A stretch of 33,017 nucleotides of DNA, from NCBI GenBank assembly GCA_014799565.1, contig JAAVHT010000081.1, positions 1 to 33,017 on the forward strand, in the 5' to 3' direction. This DNA is from Clostridiales bacterium. Lineage in GTDB: Bacteria; Bacillota; Clostridia; Oscillospirales; Oscillospiraceae. The position numbers were made by a program, and so were the translations under genes. How positions within the stretch are numbered: position 1 is the first letter of the stretch; each line of letters opens with the position of its first letter. Below the pieces are notes generated by a model. The model ran no database searches. It worked only from the letters and a program-made list of their open reading frames with translations, and was not told the DNA's origin. This document shows positions 8,864 to 15,514 of the stretch, piece after piece.

Positions 8864-9066
8864 CCGACCGGGATTACCTGTGGTGCGCCCTCAATCTGGC
8901 GCTGGATCAGGAGGAGGAGCTGGCAAGGCTGTGCCCCGACTGCCGGGAGCGGGCGGAGGCTGAGCCCTGCCCAGTGTGCGGCGCGCCCAGGGGGAGCTGG
9001 TCGGTGAACAGCGGGTTCGACTGGGCCCGGTATCAGGAGCTGAAAGGGGGCGGGGACGGTGGTTGA
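8444..9066 (+). CDS. Tail assembly chaperone, -1 frameshift fusion (gpGT-like)
   Basis: The predicted fusion uses codons 8444-8773, slips back one base at A AAA AAA (8767-8773), then reads on to the TGA at 9064-9066, giving 207 residues. The second frame supplies a helical region (RMFGALPTEERAKQMTDRDY) and a four-Cys motif (CPDC, then CPVC 13 residues later) that may bind zinc. Downstream of the site there is a perfect 11-bp hairpin. Fusion of this kind is established for tail chaperones of long-tailed phages; the exact site here is inferred from sequence. Confidence 0.78.
8767..8818 (+). promoter_or_regulatory. Programmed -1 ribosomal frameshift signal
   Basis: The slippery heptamer A AAA AAA lies in the correct zero-frame register (last base of CGA plus two AAA codons). 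After a 4-base spacer comes a perfect 11-bp stem, 8778-8788 with 8808-8818, with a 19-base loop. The -1 frame is open for 97 codons beyond it. Confidence 0.82.
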
Positions 9067-9670
9067 TCGGCTGGAGGAGCTGCTGGCACAGATGGCGGAC
9101 GAGGACGATGAGGAGCAGGAGGACGCGCTGGCGCTGAATGCGGAGCGGGTGCCCCCTGATGCCCCCGCTCCCAGAAGTGAGGGCCGGACGGAGGGTTCAG
9201 AGGATTTGGGGAACCCGGAAGGGACAGAGCAGGAGGAGCGCGAGATGGCTTCTGGTTCCATAGAGAATGGGGAGCTGTGGGAGAGAATCCCCCGTACCGG
9301 TGGGGAGCAGACGTCGGAGGACGACAGGCCGGCGTCTGCTCCTGAAAACGGGCTGACGGCACCGCACGCGCTGAGAGCCAGAGATGGTCAGGTGTTGGAA
9401 GGACTGGGGCTGGCGAAGCCGGCCACAGCGGCGGAGGATGCAGAGGCCACTCCGGCCCCCGGCACAGCGGCGGATCGGGGGCTGGAGGAGCTGTATCATC
9501 GAACCGCCCAGGCCAGCCGCCCGGCGGCTCAAAGCCTGCCTGTGGAGCAGGCGGGGCGGACGCTCCGTGCCGAGGAGCCGGGGCGCACTGCCGCCCTCAC
9601 TGTGGACGAGCTGGATCGGGCGGTGCGCCGGGACAGCAGACGGTATGACGGAGGAATCTCTATTTTCTAA
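9059..9670 (+). CDS. Acidic disordered protein in the tape-measure position
   Basis: I do not recognise this 203-residue protein. It starts at GTG 9059, overlapping the chaperone stop by 8 bases, and lies between the tail chaperones and the LysM hub gene, exactly where contractile phages encode a tape measure of many hundreds of residues. It is rich in Glu, Asp, Ala, Pro and Gly, with an acidic N terminus (MADEDDEEQEDALAL). It has no membrane segment, no long coiled coil and no lytic domain. The last 25 residues (TVDELDRAVRRDSRRYDGG) look more ordered. It could be a reduced tape measure, a scaffold or a regulator. No frameshift or deletion scar is visible at either junction. Confidence 0.6.
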   Translation: MVDRLEELLAQMADEDDEEQEDALALNAERVPPDAPAPRSEGRTEGSEDLGNPEGTEQEEREMASGSIENGELWERIPRTGGEQTSEDDRPASAPENGLTAPHALRARDGQVLEGLGLAKPATAAEDAEATPAPGTAADRGLEELYHRTAQASRPAAQSLPVEQAGRTLRAEEPGRTAALTVDELDRAVRRDSRRYDGGISIF

Positions 9671-9688
9671 GGAGAGGAGGGGAAGCAC

Positions 9689-10258
9689 ATGATCCTTTCC
9701 CCCATGCGGTTTAAAAATTTTGTATGGCCCCACAATCCAAGGGTGTATTCCATTACCTTTGAGCGGAAGCTGGCGGTACATAAGATCCCGTTCGGCAGGC
9801 ATAAAATCCAGAGCCTGGGCCAGACACGCCGGGTGCTGAAGGGCGAGGGGGAGTTCGTGGGTGAGGGGGCCTACGACACCTTCAAGGCGCTGGCCAGCGT
9901 GTTCTATGAGGAGACGCCGGGGGTGCTGGTCCACCCCGTGTGGATGACCACCACGGCGTGGTTTGCGGGGCTGGAGCTGCGTCAGGCGCCCCGGCGGGAC
10001 TATGTGGCCTACTCCTTTGAGTTCTGGGAGGTCATTGACGGCACCGGGGACACCAAGCTGGCTGTCCGGGCCGCGGAAACTCCCGATCAGAACGTCGGGG
10101 ACGAGCAGGCGGGCGAATGGCACACTGTGGCCAGGGGCGATACCCTGTGGGCACTGGCCCGGCGGTATGGAGTGACGCTGAGCCGGATTATCGAGCTTAA
10201 CCCGGGCATCCGCAATCCCAATCTCATCTATCCGGGACAGAAGGTGAGGATAAAATGA
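9689..10258 (+). CDS. LysM tail/baseplate protein (XkdP-like)
   Basis: This 189-residue protein has an N-terminal phage domain of about 125 residues (RFKNFVWPHNPRVYSI, then KGEGEFVGEGAYDTFKAL) of the kind found at the start of DNA-circularisation/gp53-type hub proteins. A C-terminal LysM domain (about residues 142-188: HTVARGDTLWALARRYG to IYPGQKVRIK) should bind peptidoglycan or cross-link the hub. XkdP of PBSX has the same arrangement, though it is longer. GGAGAGGAGGGG lies 6 bases before ATG 9689. Presence of LysM ties the baseplate to the cell wall. Confidence 0.85.
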   Translation: MILSPMRFKNFVWPHNPRVYSITFERKLAVHKIPFGRHKIQSLGQTRRVLKGEGEFVGEGAYDTFKALASVFYEETPGVLVHPVWMTTTAWFAGLELRQAPRRDYVAYSFEFWEVIDGTGDTKLAVRAAETPDQNVGDEQAGEWHTVARGDTLWALARRYGVTLSRIIELNPGIRNPNLIYPGQKVRIK

Positions 10259-11208
10259 TCCAGTGCTGGGTGAAGCTGGGCAGCGGCGGAGAGCTGAAAT
10301 TGCCCACCGCCGTCAGCTGGAAATTCTGCTACGGCACCGACACCCCCTGCGACAGCTTTTTCCTGCGGTGCCTGTGGGAGCGGGGGCAGGAAAACCTGCT
10401 GTCCGCCGCCTGCCGCTTTTACGCCGAATGGGAGGGCCAGCGGGTGTTCACCGGGGTGGTGGATGAGTTCGCGGTCATCTGCGGAAAAGACGGGCTCTAT
10501 CTGGAGCTGTCCGGCCGGGGGATGGCGGCGCTGCTGCTGGACAACGAGGCCATGCCCGCCGAGTACCAGCGGTGTACCCGGGCGGACATCATCGCGAACC
10601 ACGTGGCCCCCTACGGTGTGGAGACAGTGGGAGGCGCGGGCCTGCCCGCCGTCAGCGGTTTTACCGTGGCCAGCGGAGAGAGTGAATGGAGCGTGATGCG
10701 GCGGTTCGCCTGCTACTACGGTGGGGTCGTGCCCCGATTTGACCGTCTGGGGCGGCTGGTGCTGGACGCTCCGGCTGACGGAGAGGAGCTGCGCATCCGG
10801 GAGGGCGACGCGGTGACCGGCTGGGAATATCGGGAGGAGCGCCATGGAGTGCTCAGCCAGGTGGCGGTGCGGCGGCGAACCACCTGGGGCACCCAGTGGG
10901 TGTCTGACCCCGCCTTCCTGGCGGAGGGCGGGTGTGCTCGGAAGATCATCACGGTGCCCAATACCACCGGCACCGCTGCCATGCGGTACAGCGCGGACTA
11001 CCAGCTCAAAGCCGCCCGCCGGGAGCGGGTAAGGATGAAAATCACCGTGGCCGGAGCGTTTTTGGCCTGGCCTGGGGAGCTGGTGTCGGTGGAGCTGGAT
11101 GGTTTCGGAGCCAACGGGCAGTATCGGGCGGCCCAGACCGAGGTGTCCTGCGGCAGCGAGGGGTTGACCACCACACTGGTGCTGGGCGAGGTGGACTCAA
11201 TGATTTGA
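10255..11208 (+). CDS. Baseplate hub protein (XkdQ/gpD/gp27-like)
   Basis: This 317-residue protein fits XkdQ-type hub proteins, which form the ring to which the spike attaches and through which the tube ends. Visible are beta-strands near the start (AVSWKFCYGTDTPCDSFFL), a centre with YLELSGRGMAALLLDNEA and the domain CTRADIIANHVAPYG, and a C-terminal barrel with PGELVSVELDGFG. The ATG overlaps the stop of the LysM gene. It is full length compared with XkdQ and shows no damage. Confidence 0.82.
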   Translation: MIQCWVKLGSGGELKLPTAVSWKFCYGTDTPCDSFFLRCLWERGQENLLSAACRFYAEWEGQRVFTGVVDEFAVICGKDGLYLELSGRGMAALLLDNEAMPAEYQRCTRADIIANHVAPYGVETVGGAGLPAVSGFTVASGESEWSVMRRFACYYGGVVPRFDRLGRLVLDAPADGEELRIREGDAVTGWEYREERHGVLSQVAVRRRTTWGTQWVSDPAFLAEGGCARKIITVPNTTGTAAMRYSADYQLKAARRERVRMKITVAGAFLAWPGELVSVELDGFGANGQYRAAQTEVSCGSEGLTTTLVLGEVDSMI

Positions 11209-11210
11209 AG

Positions 11211-11242
11211 CGATATTCCCGCCCCACCAGGGGGGAATATCG
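11211..11242 (+). promoter_or_regulatory. Strong intergenic hairpin between hub and spike genes
   Basis: A perfect 10-bp inverted repeat (11211-11220 with 11233-11242) has further C/G pairing inside. It fills the only sizeable gap between the tail genes and ends just before the AAGGAGA ribosome binding site of the spike gene. No T-run follows, so it is not a normal terminator; it may stabilise or partly attenuate the transcript. Confidence 0.6.
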
Positions 11243-11258
11243 GAAGGAGAAGATAATT

Positions 11259-11678
11259 ATGTGGCTGAGCGGACAGCAGAAGCGGCCCGCGGATGAGGGC
11301 GAGGGGCAGACCGGCATCGTCACCATGAGCGGCGGCGAGACGGCGGTGCTGCTGGACAGGGAGCGGCGGGGCTTGCAGCTGTACAGCCCGGGAGGCTATA
11401 CCTGGACGCCTAAGGTGGGCCAGCGGGTGCTGGTCATCCAAGGCAGGGGAGAGATCCCCTGTGTGGTGGGGGCCCTGCAGGGCAGCATACCCGACCGGGT
11501 GGGCATACAGGCGAAAAGTCTGGCTCTCAGTGGTGAGACGGCAAGTATTGCCGTCCAGGAGAGCGCCACAGTCCAGGGAGACGAGATCCATTTGGACGGA
11601 CAGGTGTATGTCAAGGACGAGACGCTGGAGGAGCTGATCATCAGGGTCGTATTCGGCGTGGTGGGAGGTATGAGATGA
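11259..11678 (+). CDS. Baseplate spike protein (gpV/OB-fold type)
   Basis: This 139-residue protein starts at ATG 11259, 8 bases after AAGGAGA. An early GIVTMSGGETAVLLDRERR and the segment WTPKVGQRVLVIQ, GEIPCVVG look like the OB-fold of gpV/gp5-type spikes. The second half has the repetitive short strands (GIQAKSLALSGETASIAVQ, ATVQGDEIHLDGQVYV) expected for a beta-helix needle. The spike is the tip that punctures the target envelope. It ends by overlapping the gp25-like gene by 4 bases. Confidence 0.75.
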   Translation: MWLSGQQKRPADEGEGQTGIVTMSGGETAVLLDRERRGLQLYSPGGYTWTPKVGQRVLVIQGRGEIPCVVGALQGSIPDRVGIQAKSLALSGETASIAVQESATVQGDEIHLDGQVYVKDETLEELIIRVVFGVVGGMR

Positions 11679-12025
11679 GCCTGCTGCTGAAAAACAGGGA
11701 TTACGCCGCCGACGGAAACGGCGGGGTGACCGTCATCAAGGACGGGGATGAGCTGATCGGCGAGGTGCTGTTCCGGCTCACCGCCCGGCGGGGGAGCTTT
11801 CCCTTTCTGCCCGAACTGGGCAGCCGGATGTACGAGCTGCTCAGAGAGAAGCCCTCCGCCTGGGATAGTCTGGCCCAGCAGTACGCCGTGGAGGCGCTGG
11901 CCGATCTCCCGGATGCGGTGGTGACCGGAGCCCAGGTGAGCCAGGAGGGGGATCGGCTGGCGGTGGCGGTGGAGCTGCTGTGGCAGGGCACCAGTCTATG
12001 GGTGACGGTGCAGTTGGAGGAGTGA
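11675..12025 (+). CDS. Baseplate wedge protein (gp25/XkdS-like, DUF2634-like)
   Basis: This 116-residue protein resembles the gp25/gpW-like wedge proteins (XkdS in PBSX) that start sheath assembly at the baseplate. The characteristic region is RRGSFPFLPELGSRMYELL, where a short turn and Leu-Gly-Ser are conserved in gp25-like proteins, followed by helix AQQYAVEALADLP and a final strand. ATG overlaps the spike stop. Gene order spike, gp25-like, gpJ-like, gpI-like is standard for P2/PBSX baseplates. Confidence 0.85.
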   Translation: MSLLLKNRDYAADGNGGVTVIKDGDELIGEVLFRLTARRGSFPFLPELGSRMYELLREKPSAWDSLAQQYAVEALADLPDAVVTGAQVSQEGDRLAVAVELLWQGTSLWVTVQLEE

Positions 12026-12029
12026 GATA

Positions 12030-13103
12030 TTGATCACATTAGAAGAAATCTATCAGGCTCTGGCCGCAGAGTTCCAGGCCCAGACGAGCCAGACCGCCGG
12101 AGCCAGCAGTGAGTTGGCGGTGCGGTTTTACGCCGTGGCCGCCCAGCTGTACAGCCTGTATGTCCAGGCGGAGTGGACCCGCCGACAGTGCTTCCCTCAG
12201 ACAGCGGAGGGAGAGGAGCTGGATAAGCATGCCCGGCTGAGGGGCGTGACCCGGCGGGCGGCCACACGGTCGGTGGGAACGGTGCGGTTCTATGTAGACC
12301 AGGCCCGGGAGACGGATACCGAGGTTCCGGCGGGCACCGTGTGCATGACCGCCGGCGGGGTGCGCTTTACCACCGACATAGATGGGGCGGTGCCCGCCGG
12401 AGAGCTGTACTGCGAAGTGCCGGTGACGGCGGCGGAGGCCGGAGCGGCGGGCAATGTGGGACAGGGCACCATCGTATATATGGCTCTGCCCCCCACGGGC
12501 ATCGCGGCCTGCGCCAACCCTGCCTCCCTGTCCAGCGGACAGGACCAGGAGGGGGATCAGGAGCTGCGGGAGCGGGTGCTGGCTACCTTCCAGCGGCTGG
12601 CCAACGGCGCCAACAACGCCTTCTACCAGCAGGCGGCCATGTCCTTTGACGGGGTGGCGGCGGTGACGGTGCTGCCCCGGAACCGGGGGGTGGGCACTGT
12701 GGATCTGGTGCCCGCCGCCCTGGAGGGGGAGCCGGATCAGGAACTGCTGGATACCTTGCAGGCCCACTTTGACCGGGTGCGGGAGATCGCCTGCGACGTG
12801 AAGGTGATCCCTCCCACGGTGGAGATCGTGGATGTGTCCGTCAGGCTGTGGGCCAAGGAGGATCGAAGCTTTGAGACCGTGGCCGAGGCGGTGCAGCAGC
12901 GGCTGGAGGGCTGGTTCAACGGAGAGCGGCTGGGCAAAGCCCTGCCCCGCGCCCAGCTCATCTCCCTCATCTACGGCGTGGACGGGGTGGCCAACTGCCA
13001 GCTCGAAGAGCCGGCGGCAGACTTGCCGCTGGACAAAGTCACTTTGCCGGTATTGGGACAGCTGACGATCACCGATGGCACGGGTGGAGGTGGCGGCGCG
13101 TGA
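12030..13103 (+). CDS. Baseplate protein J (XkdT-like)
   Basis: This 357-residue protein is a gpJ/gp47-family baseplate wedge component. Its features are an N-terminal helical segment ending in GEELDKHARLRGVTRRAA, the beta-domain TEVPAGTVCMTAGGVRFTT, the loop AGAAGNVGQGTIV, the family signature GQDQEGDQELRERVLATFQ and NAFYQQAAMSFDGVAAVTVLP. The C-terminal part with LPRAQLISLIYGVDGVANCQ is also typical. It starts at TTG 12030 after GGAGGAG. It is intact and average length for XkdT. Confidence 0.93.
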   Translation: MITLEEIYQALAAEFQAQTSQTAGASSELAVRFYAVAAQLYSLYVQAEWTRRQCFPQTAEGEELDKHARLRGVTRRAATRSVGTVRFYVDQARETDTEVPAGTVCMTAGGVRFTTDIDGAVPAGELYCEVPVTAAEAGAAGNVGQGTIVYMALPPTGIAACANPASLSSGQDQEGDQELRERVLATFQRLANGANNAFYQQAAMSFDGVAAVTVLPRNRGVGTVDLVPAALEGEPDQELLDTLQAHFDRVREIACDVKVIPPTVEIVDVSVRLWAKEDRSFETVAEAVQQRLEGWFNGERLGKALPRAQLISLIYGVDGVANCQLEEPAADLPLDKVTLPVLGQLTITDGTGGGGGA

Positions 13104-13696
13104 CGCTGAGGTTTGAGGACTATTTGGTATCGCTGCTCCGGCCCCTGGGCGTGTACGACCTGCGCACAGGCACTATCAACCGGGGCGAGCTGGCCGCCTA
13201 CGGCGCGCAGCTGGACGGGGCGGGGGCGGAGCTGGATCATACCGCCCGGGAGATGAACCTGACCACGGCGGAGGACTTCGGCCTGGAGCGGATCGAGGCG
13301 CTGCTGCCCTACCGTCCGGTGTGTGTGACGGTACAGCAGCGGCGGGAGGCCCTGGCCGCCCTGCTGCGCATCAGCGGCGACAGCTTTACCCCCGAGGCCA
13401 TCAACGACACCCTGCGGGGCTGCGGCATCAACGCCAGGGCGGAGGAGACGGGCAGGCCGGGCTATGTGGACGTGTATTTCCCCGATGTGGCGGGAATACC
13501 GGAGGGATTTGACCGGCTGCGGGCCATCATTGAGGAGATCCTGCCCAGTCACCTGGACATCACCTACGTGTTCTGGTACAACACCTGGGCCATGGTGGCC
13601 GGGTGGCACCCCACCTTTGGGGACGCGACCGCGTCCGGGCTGAGCTGGTACGGGCTGGCCATTGAGAACGACGGCTTTGGAGAGAGTGAGGAGTGA
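13100..13696 (+). CDS. Baseplate/tail protein I (XkdU-like, DUF2313-like)
   Basis: This 198-residue protein starts at GTG 13100, overlapping the gpJ-like stop. The early DYLVSLLRPLGVYDL, mid part RREALAALLRISGDSFTPEAINDTLRGCG, and late ILPSHLDITYVFWYNTW are characteristic of XkdU/gpI proteins, which join the baseplate wedge to tail fibres. It is the last gene of the cluster: no fibre, holin or endolysin follows, which is unusual because gpI is normally followed directly by the fibre gene. Confidence 0.85.
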   Translation: MTLRFEDYLVSLLRPLGVYDLRTGTINRGELAAYGAQLDGAGAELDHTAREMNLTTAEDFGLERIEALLPYRPVCVTVQQRREALAALLRISGDSFTPEAINDTLRGCGINARAEETGRPGYVDVYFPDVAGIPEGFDRLRAIIEEILPSHLDITYVFWYNTWAMVAGWHPTFGDATASGLSWYGLAIENDGFGESEE

Positions 13697-13702
13697 GTAT
13701 AT

Positions 13703-13724
13703 CGGCCCCGCATCTGCGGGGCCG
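13703..13724 (+). terminator. Hairpin after the phage-like cluster (weak terminator)
   Basis: A perfect inverted repeat (13703-13711 with 13716-13724, 4-base loop) lies just after the last cluster gene. It is followed by an A/T-rich stretch but not by a run of T, so it may end or merely stabilise the cluster mRNA. Confidence 0.55.
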
Positions 13725-13764
13725 GTATACTATTAATTAAGTTGAAAAAATTTCACAAAAACTG

Positions 13765-13793
13765 TTGACAAAATCGAGGCCACATAGTACAAT
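13765..13793 (+). promoter_or_regulatory. Sigma-A promoter of the structured RNA
   Basis: A perfect TTGACA (13765-13770) and TACAAT (13788-13793) are separated by 17 bases. No open frame with a ribosome binding site follows, so the product is an RNA starting near 13800. Confidence 0.88.
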
Positions 13794-13799
13794 ACAAAC

Positions 13800-14090
13800 A
13801 GAAAGGAAAAGGTGAGTCCAATGTACTAACGTCGAACGCACCAAATTCTTTTCGCGATTGGGAGACGCAAAGTGAAACGAAGTCTCGACTCGTTCCAAAC
13901 ACGCTTGAGTAAGCGACGGAAGCCAGATTCAGTCTGAAGCCCACCATTGTTTGAGAAAACAGGAGCAAGTAGTTTCAGGCGGAACCCCAACGCAGGAAAT
14001 CCGAAGAAATCGGAGGTATAGGCCCTTGGACAATCAAAGCCAGAAGTAAGCCCCCAGCCGCGGAATAGGACGGCTGGGGGCTTGATGTTT
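13800..14090 (+). ncRNA. Structured non-coding RNA, probable raiA-motif RNA
   Basis: A transcript of about 290 bases is framed by a consensus promoter and a terminator stem. A closing helix pairs GTCCAA (13816-13821) with TTGGAC (14026-14031). Inside are several small hairpins, for example GGGAGAC with GTCTC, CGCTT with AAGCG, CAGA with TCTG, and TCCGA with TCGGA. No credible protein is encoded. Size, closing helix and the flanking stretches ACTAACGTCGAACGCACC and CCCAACGCAGGAAAT recall the raiA motif of Clostridia from memory; this identity is unverified. It does not show the conserved sequences I would expect of RNase P RNA, tmRNA or SRP RNA. 6S RNA is the main alternative. Confidence 0.6.
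14048..14090 (+). terminator. Terminator of the structured RNA
   Basis: A perfect 13-bp stem (14048-14060 with 14071-14083) with a 10-base loop is followed by the moderately T-rich GATGTTTGT. Confidence 0.8.
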
Positions 14091-14098
14091 GTCCAGAA

Positions 14099-14176
14099 GC
14101 GCGGAGCCGTCGTGAACCGTTAGGCCGCAAAGCGGCCATAGGCCTAAGCCGCGCAAAGCGCGGCCCACGGCAGGAT
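14099..14176. repeat. GC-rich hairpin block (REP-like element candidate)
   Basis: Two adjacent hairpins with identical GCAAAGC tips: GGCCGC AAA GCGGCC (14123-14137) and GCCGCGC AAA GCGCGGC (14148-14164). An alternative pairing is TTAGGCC (14120-14126) with GGCCTAA (14141-14147), and outer GCCGT can pair with ACGGC. It lies between a terminator and the mreB promoter and encodes nothing. The form recalls interspersed palindromic repeats, but no second copy is visible in this window. Confidence 0.5.
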
Positions 14177-14218
14177 TTTCCTTCACGAAAAATTAAAGGG
14201 CCGAATGGGCAAAAGGGC

Positions 14219-14247
14219 TTGCAAAATAGGGAATTGTTTAGTATGAT
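14219..14247 (+). promoter_or_regulatory. Sigma-A promoter of mreB
   Basis: TTGCAA (14219-14224) and TATGAT (14242-14247) are separated by 17 bases, about 95 bases before the mreB start. The leader of roughly 90 bases contains a small inverted repeat (TACCC AGAGT GGGT) but no recognised riboswitch. Confidence 0.75.
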
Positions 14248-14347
14248 TAACAGGTATACCCAGAGTGGGTCTACTTGACCGTGATTATCCAAAGCGCTTT
14301 CAGGGCAGACTTCCAAAAGCGCGGTATATATTACAGGAGTGAAAACT

Positions 14348-15370
14348 ATGTTTGCAAGAGATATCGGCATTGACCTGGGCACCGCCAGCGTGCTGGTCTA
14401 TATCAAGGACAAGGGGATCGTTTTGCGCGAGCCGTCGGTGGTGGCGCTGGACAAGAACACTGGCAAGCTGCTGAAGGTGGGCACCGAGGCCCAGCAGATG
14501 CTGGGCAAAACCCCTGGCAACATTGTGGCCATCCGCCCCCTGCGTGAGGGCGTGATCTCCGACTACGACATGACCGAGCGGATGCTCCGGGAGTTTATCC
14601 GCAAGGTGGCCCCCGTGCGGGTGTTCAAGCCCCGGGTGGTCATCTGTGTGCCTTCCGGCATCACCGAAGTGGAAGAGCGCGCTGTCATTGACGCAGGCAT
14701 CCAGGCGGGCGCCCGGCGGGTGTACCTCATCGAGGAGCCTCTGGCCGCCGCCATCGGCGCGGGCGTCGATATCACTCAGCCCGACGGCCACATGGTGGTG
14801 GACATCGGTGGCGGCACCGCCGACATCGCCGTTATCTCCCTGTCCGGCATCGTGGAGTCTGCCTCCATCAAGGTGGCGGGCGACGCGTTCAGCGAGGCGG
14901 TCGTCAAGTACATCCGCAAGCGGCACAACGTCCTCATCGGTGACCGCACGGCGGAGGAGCTGAAAATGACCATCGGCTGTGTGTTCCCCCGGCCGGAGGA
15001 GATTTCCATGGAGGTCAAGGGCCGCTGCCTGATGACCGGTCTGCCCCGGGTGTTCTCCGTCACCTCCAGCGAGATGATCGAGGCTTTCGAGGAGCCCTGC
15101 TCCCGCATTCTGGAGGCCATCCACGGCGTACTGGAGCGCACTCCCCCCGAGCTGGTGGCCGATATCTCCAGCAACGGCATCATCATGACCGGCGGCGGGT
15201 CGCTGGTCTGGGGGTTCGACAAGCTGATCGAGTCCCACACGGGCATCGAGACCTATGTGGCGGACGAGGCCATTTCCTGCGTGGCCAACGGTACCGGGCG
15301 CAGCCTGGACTGGGTGAACGAGATGCAGGACGGCACCATGAATATCTCCCGGAGCCGGCAGATGTCATAA
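14348..15370 (+). CDS. mreB: Rod shape-determining protein MreB/Mbl
   Basis: This actin-like ATPase forms membrane-bound filaments that direct lateral cell-wall synthesis. The 340 residues contain phosphate-1 motif DLGTAS near residue 10, phosphate-2 motif DIGGGTADIAV near residue 152, the ERAVIDAGIQAGARRVYLIEEPLAAAIG core and a late GIIMTGGGSLVWGFDKL adenosine motif. Length is standard. Start ATG 14348 is chosen because ACAGGAG at 14332-14338 is well spaced; GTG 14339 is too close. It stands alone, without mreC/mreD, so it may be an Mbl-type or second MreB copy. The 3' end is closed by a terminator. Confidence 0.95.
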   Translation: MFARDIGIDLGTASVLVYIKDKGIVLREPSVVALDKNTGKLLKVGTEAQQMLGKTPGNIVAIRPLREGVISDYDMTERMLREFIRKVAPVRVFKPRVVICVPSGITEVEERAVIDAGIQAGARRVYLIEEPLAAAIGAGVDITQPDGHMVVDIGGGTADIAVISLSGIVESASIKVAGDAFSEAVVKYIRKRHNVLIGDRTAEELKMTIGCVFPRPEEISMEVKGRCLMTGLPRVFSVTSSEMIEAFEEPCSRILEAIHGVLERTPPELVADISSNGIIMTGGGSLVWGFDKLIESHTGIETYVADEAISCVANGTGRSLDWVNEMQDGTMNISRSRQMS

Positions 15371-15395
15371 GAAGCGTGACGATAGAGAATCGCGG

Positions 15396-15422
15396 AGCGC
15401 CCCCATCCGGGGGCGCTTTTTT
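15396..15422 (+). terminator. Terminator of mreB
   Basis: A 9-bp perfect stem (15396-15404 with 15409-15417), loop ATCC, followed by six T. Confidence 0.93.
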
Positions 15423-15461
15423 GCGAAGATTTTAAGAATTTTTAAAAGTGCCCATGTTGTA

Positions 15462-15493
15462 TTGACAAGGTAATATTATATAGATTATAATAT
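15462..15493 (+). promoter_or_regulatory. padR operon promoter with overlapping palindromic operator
   Basis: TTGACA (15462-15467) and TATAAT (15486-15491) form a strong promoter. A perfect 8-bp inverted repeat, ATATTATA (15473-15480) and TATAATAT (15486-15493) with a 5-base centre, covers the spacer and the -10 box. A dimeric repressor bound here would block polymerase; the PadR protein encoded next is the obvious candidate. Confidence 0.75.
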
Positions 15494-15514
15494 AAGGCGA
15501 AAGGAGGGGGTAAC

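Noticed and set aside
729..13696. R-type tailocin (headless bacteriocin)
   Set aside because: Tailocins lack terminase, portal and capsid genes, all of which are present and intact here.
13800..14090. RNase P RNA, tmRNA or SRP RNA as identity of the structured RNA
   Set aside because: The conserved sequences I would expect for these RNAs were not found; raiA or 6S fit better by size and form.
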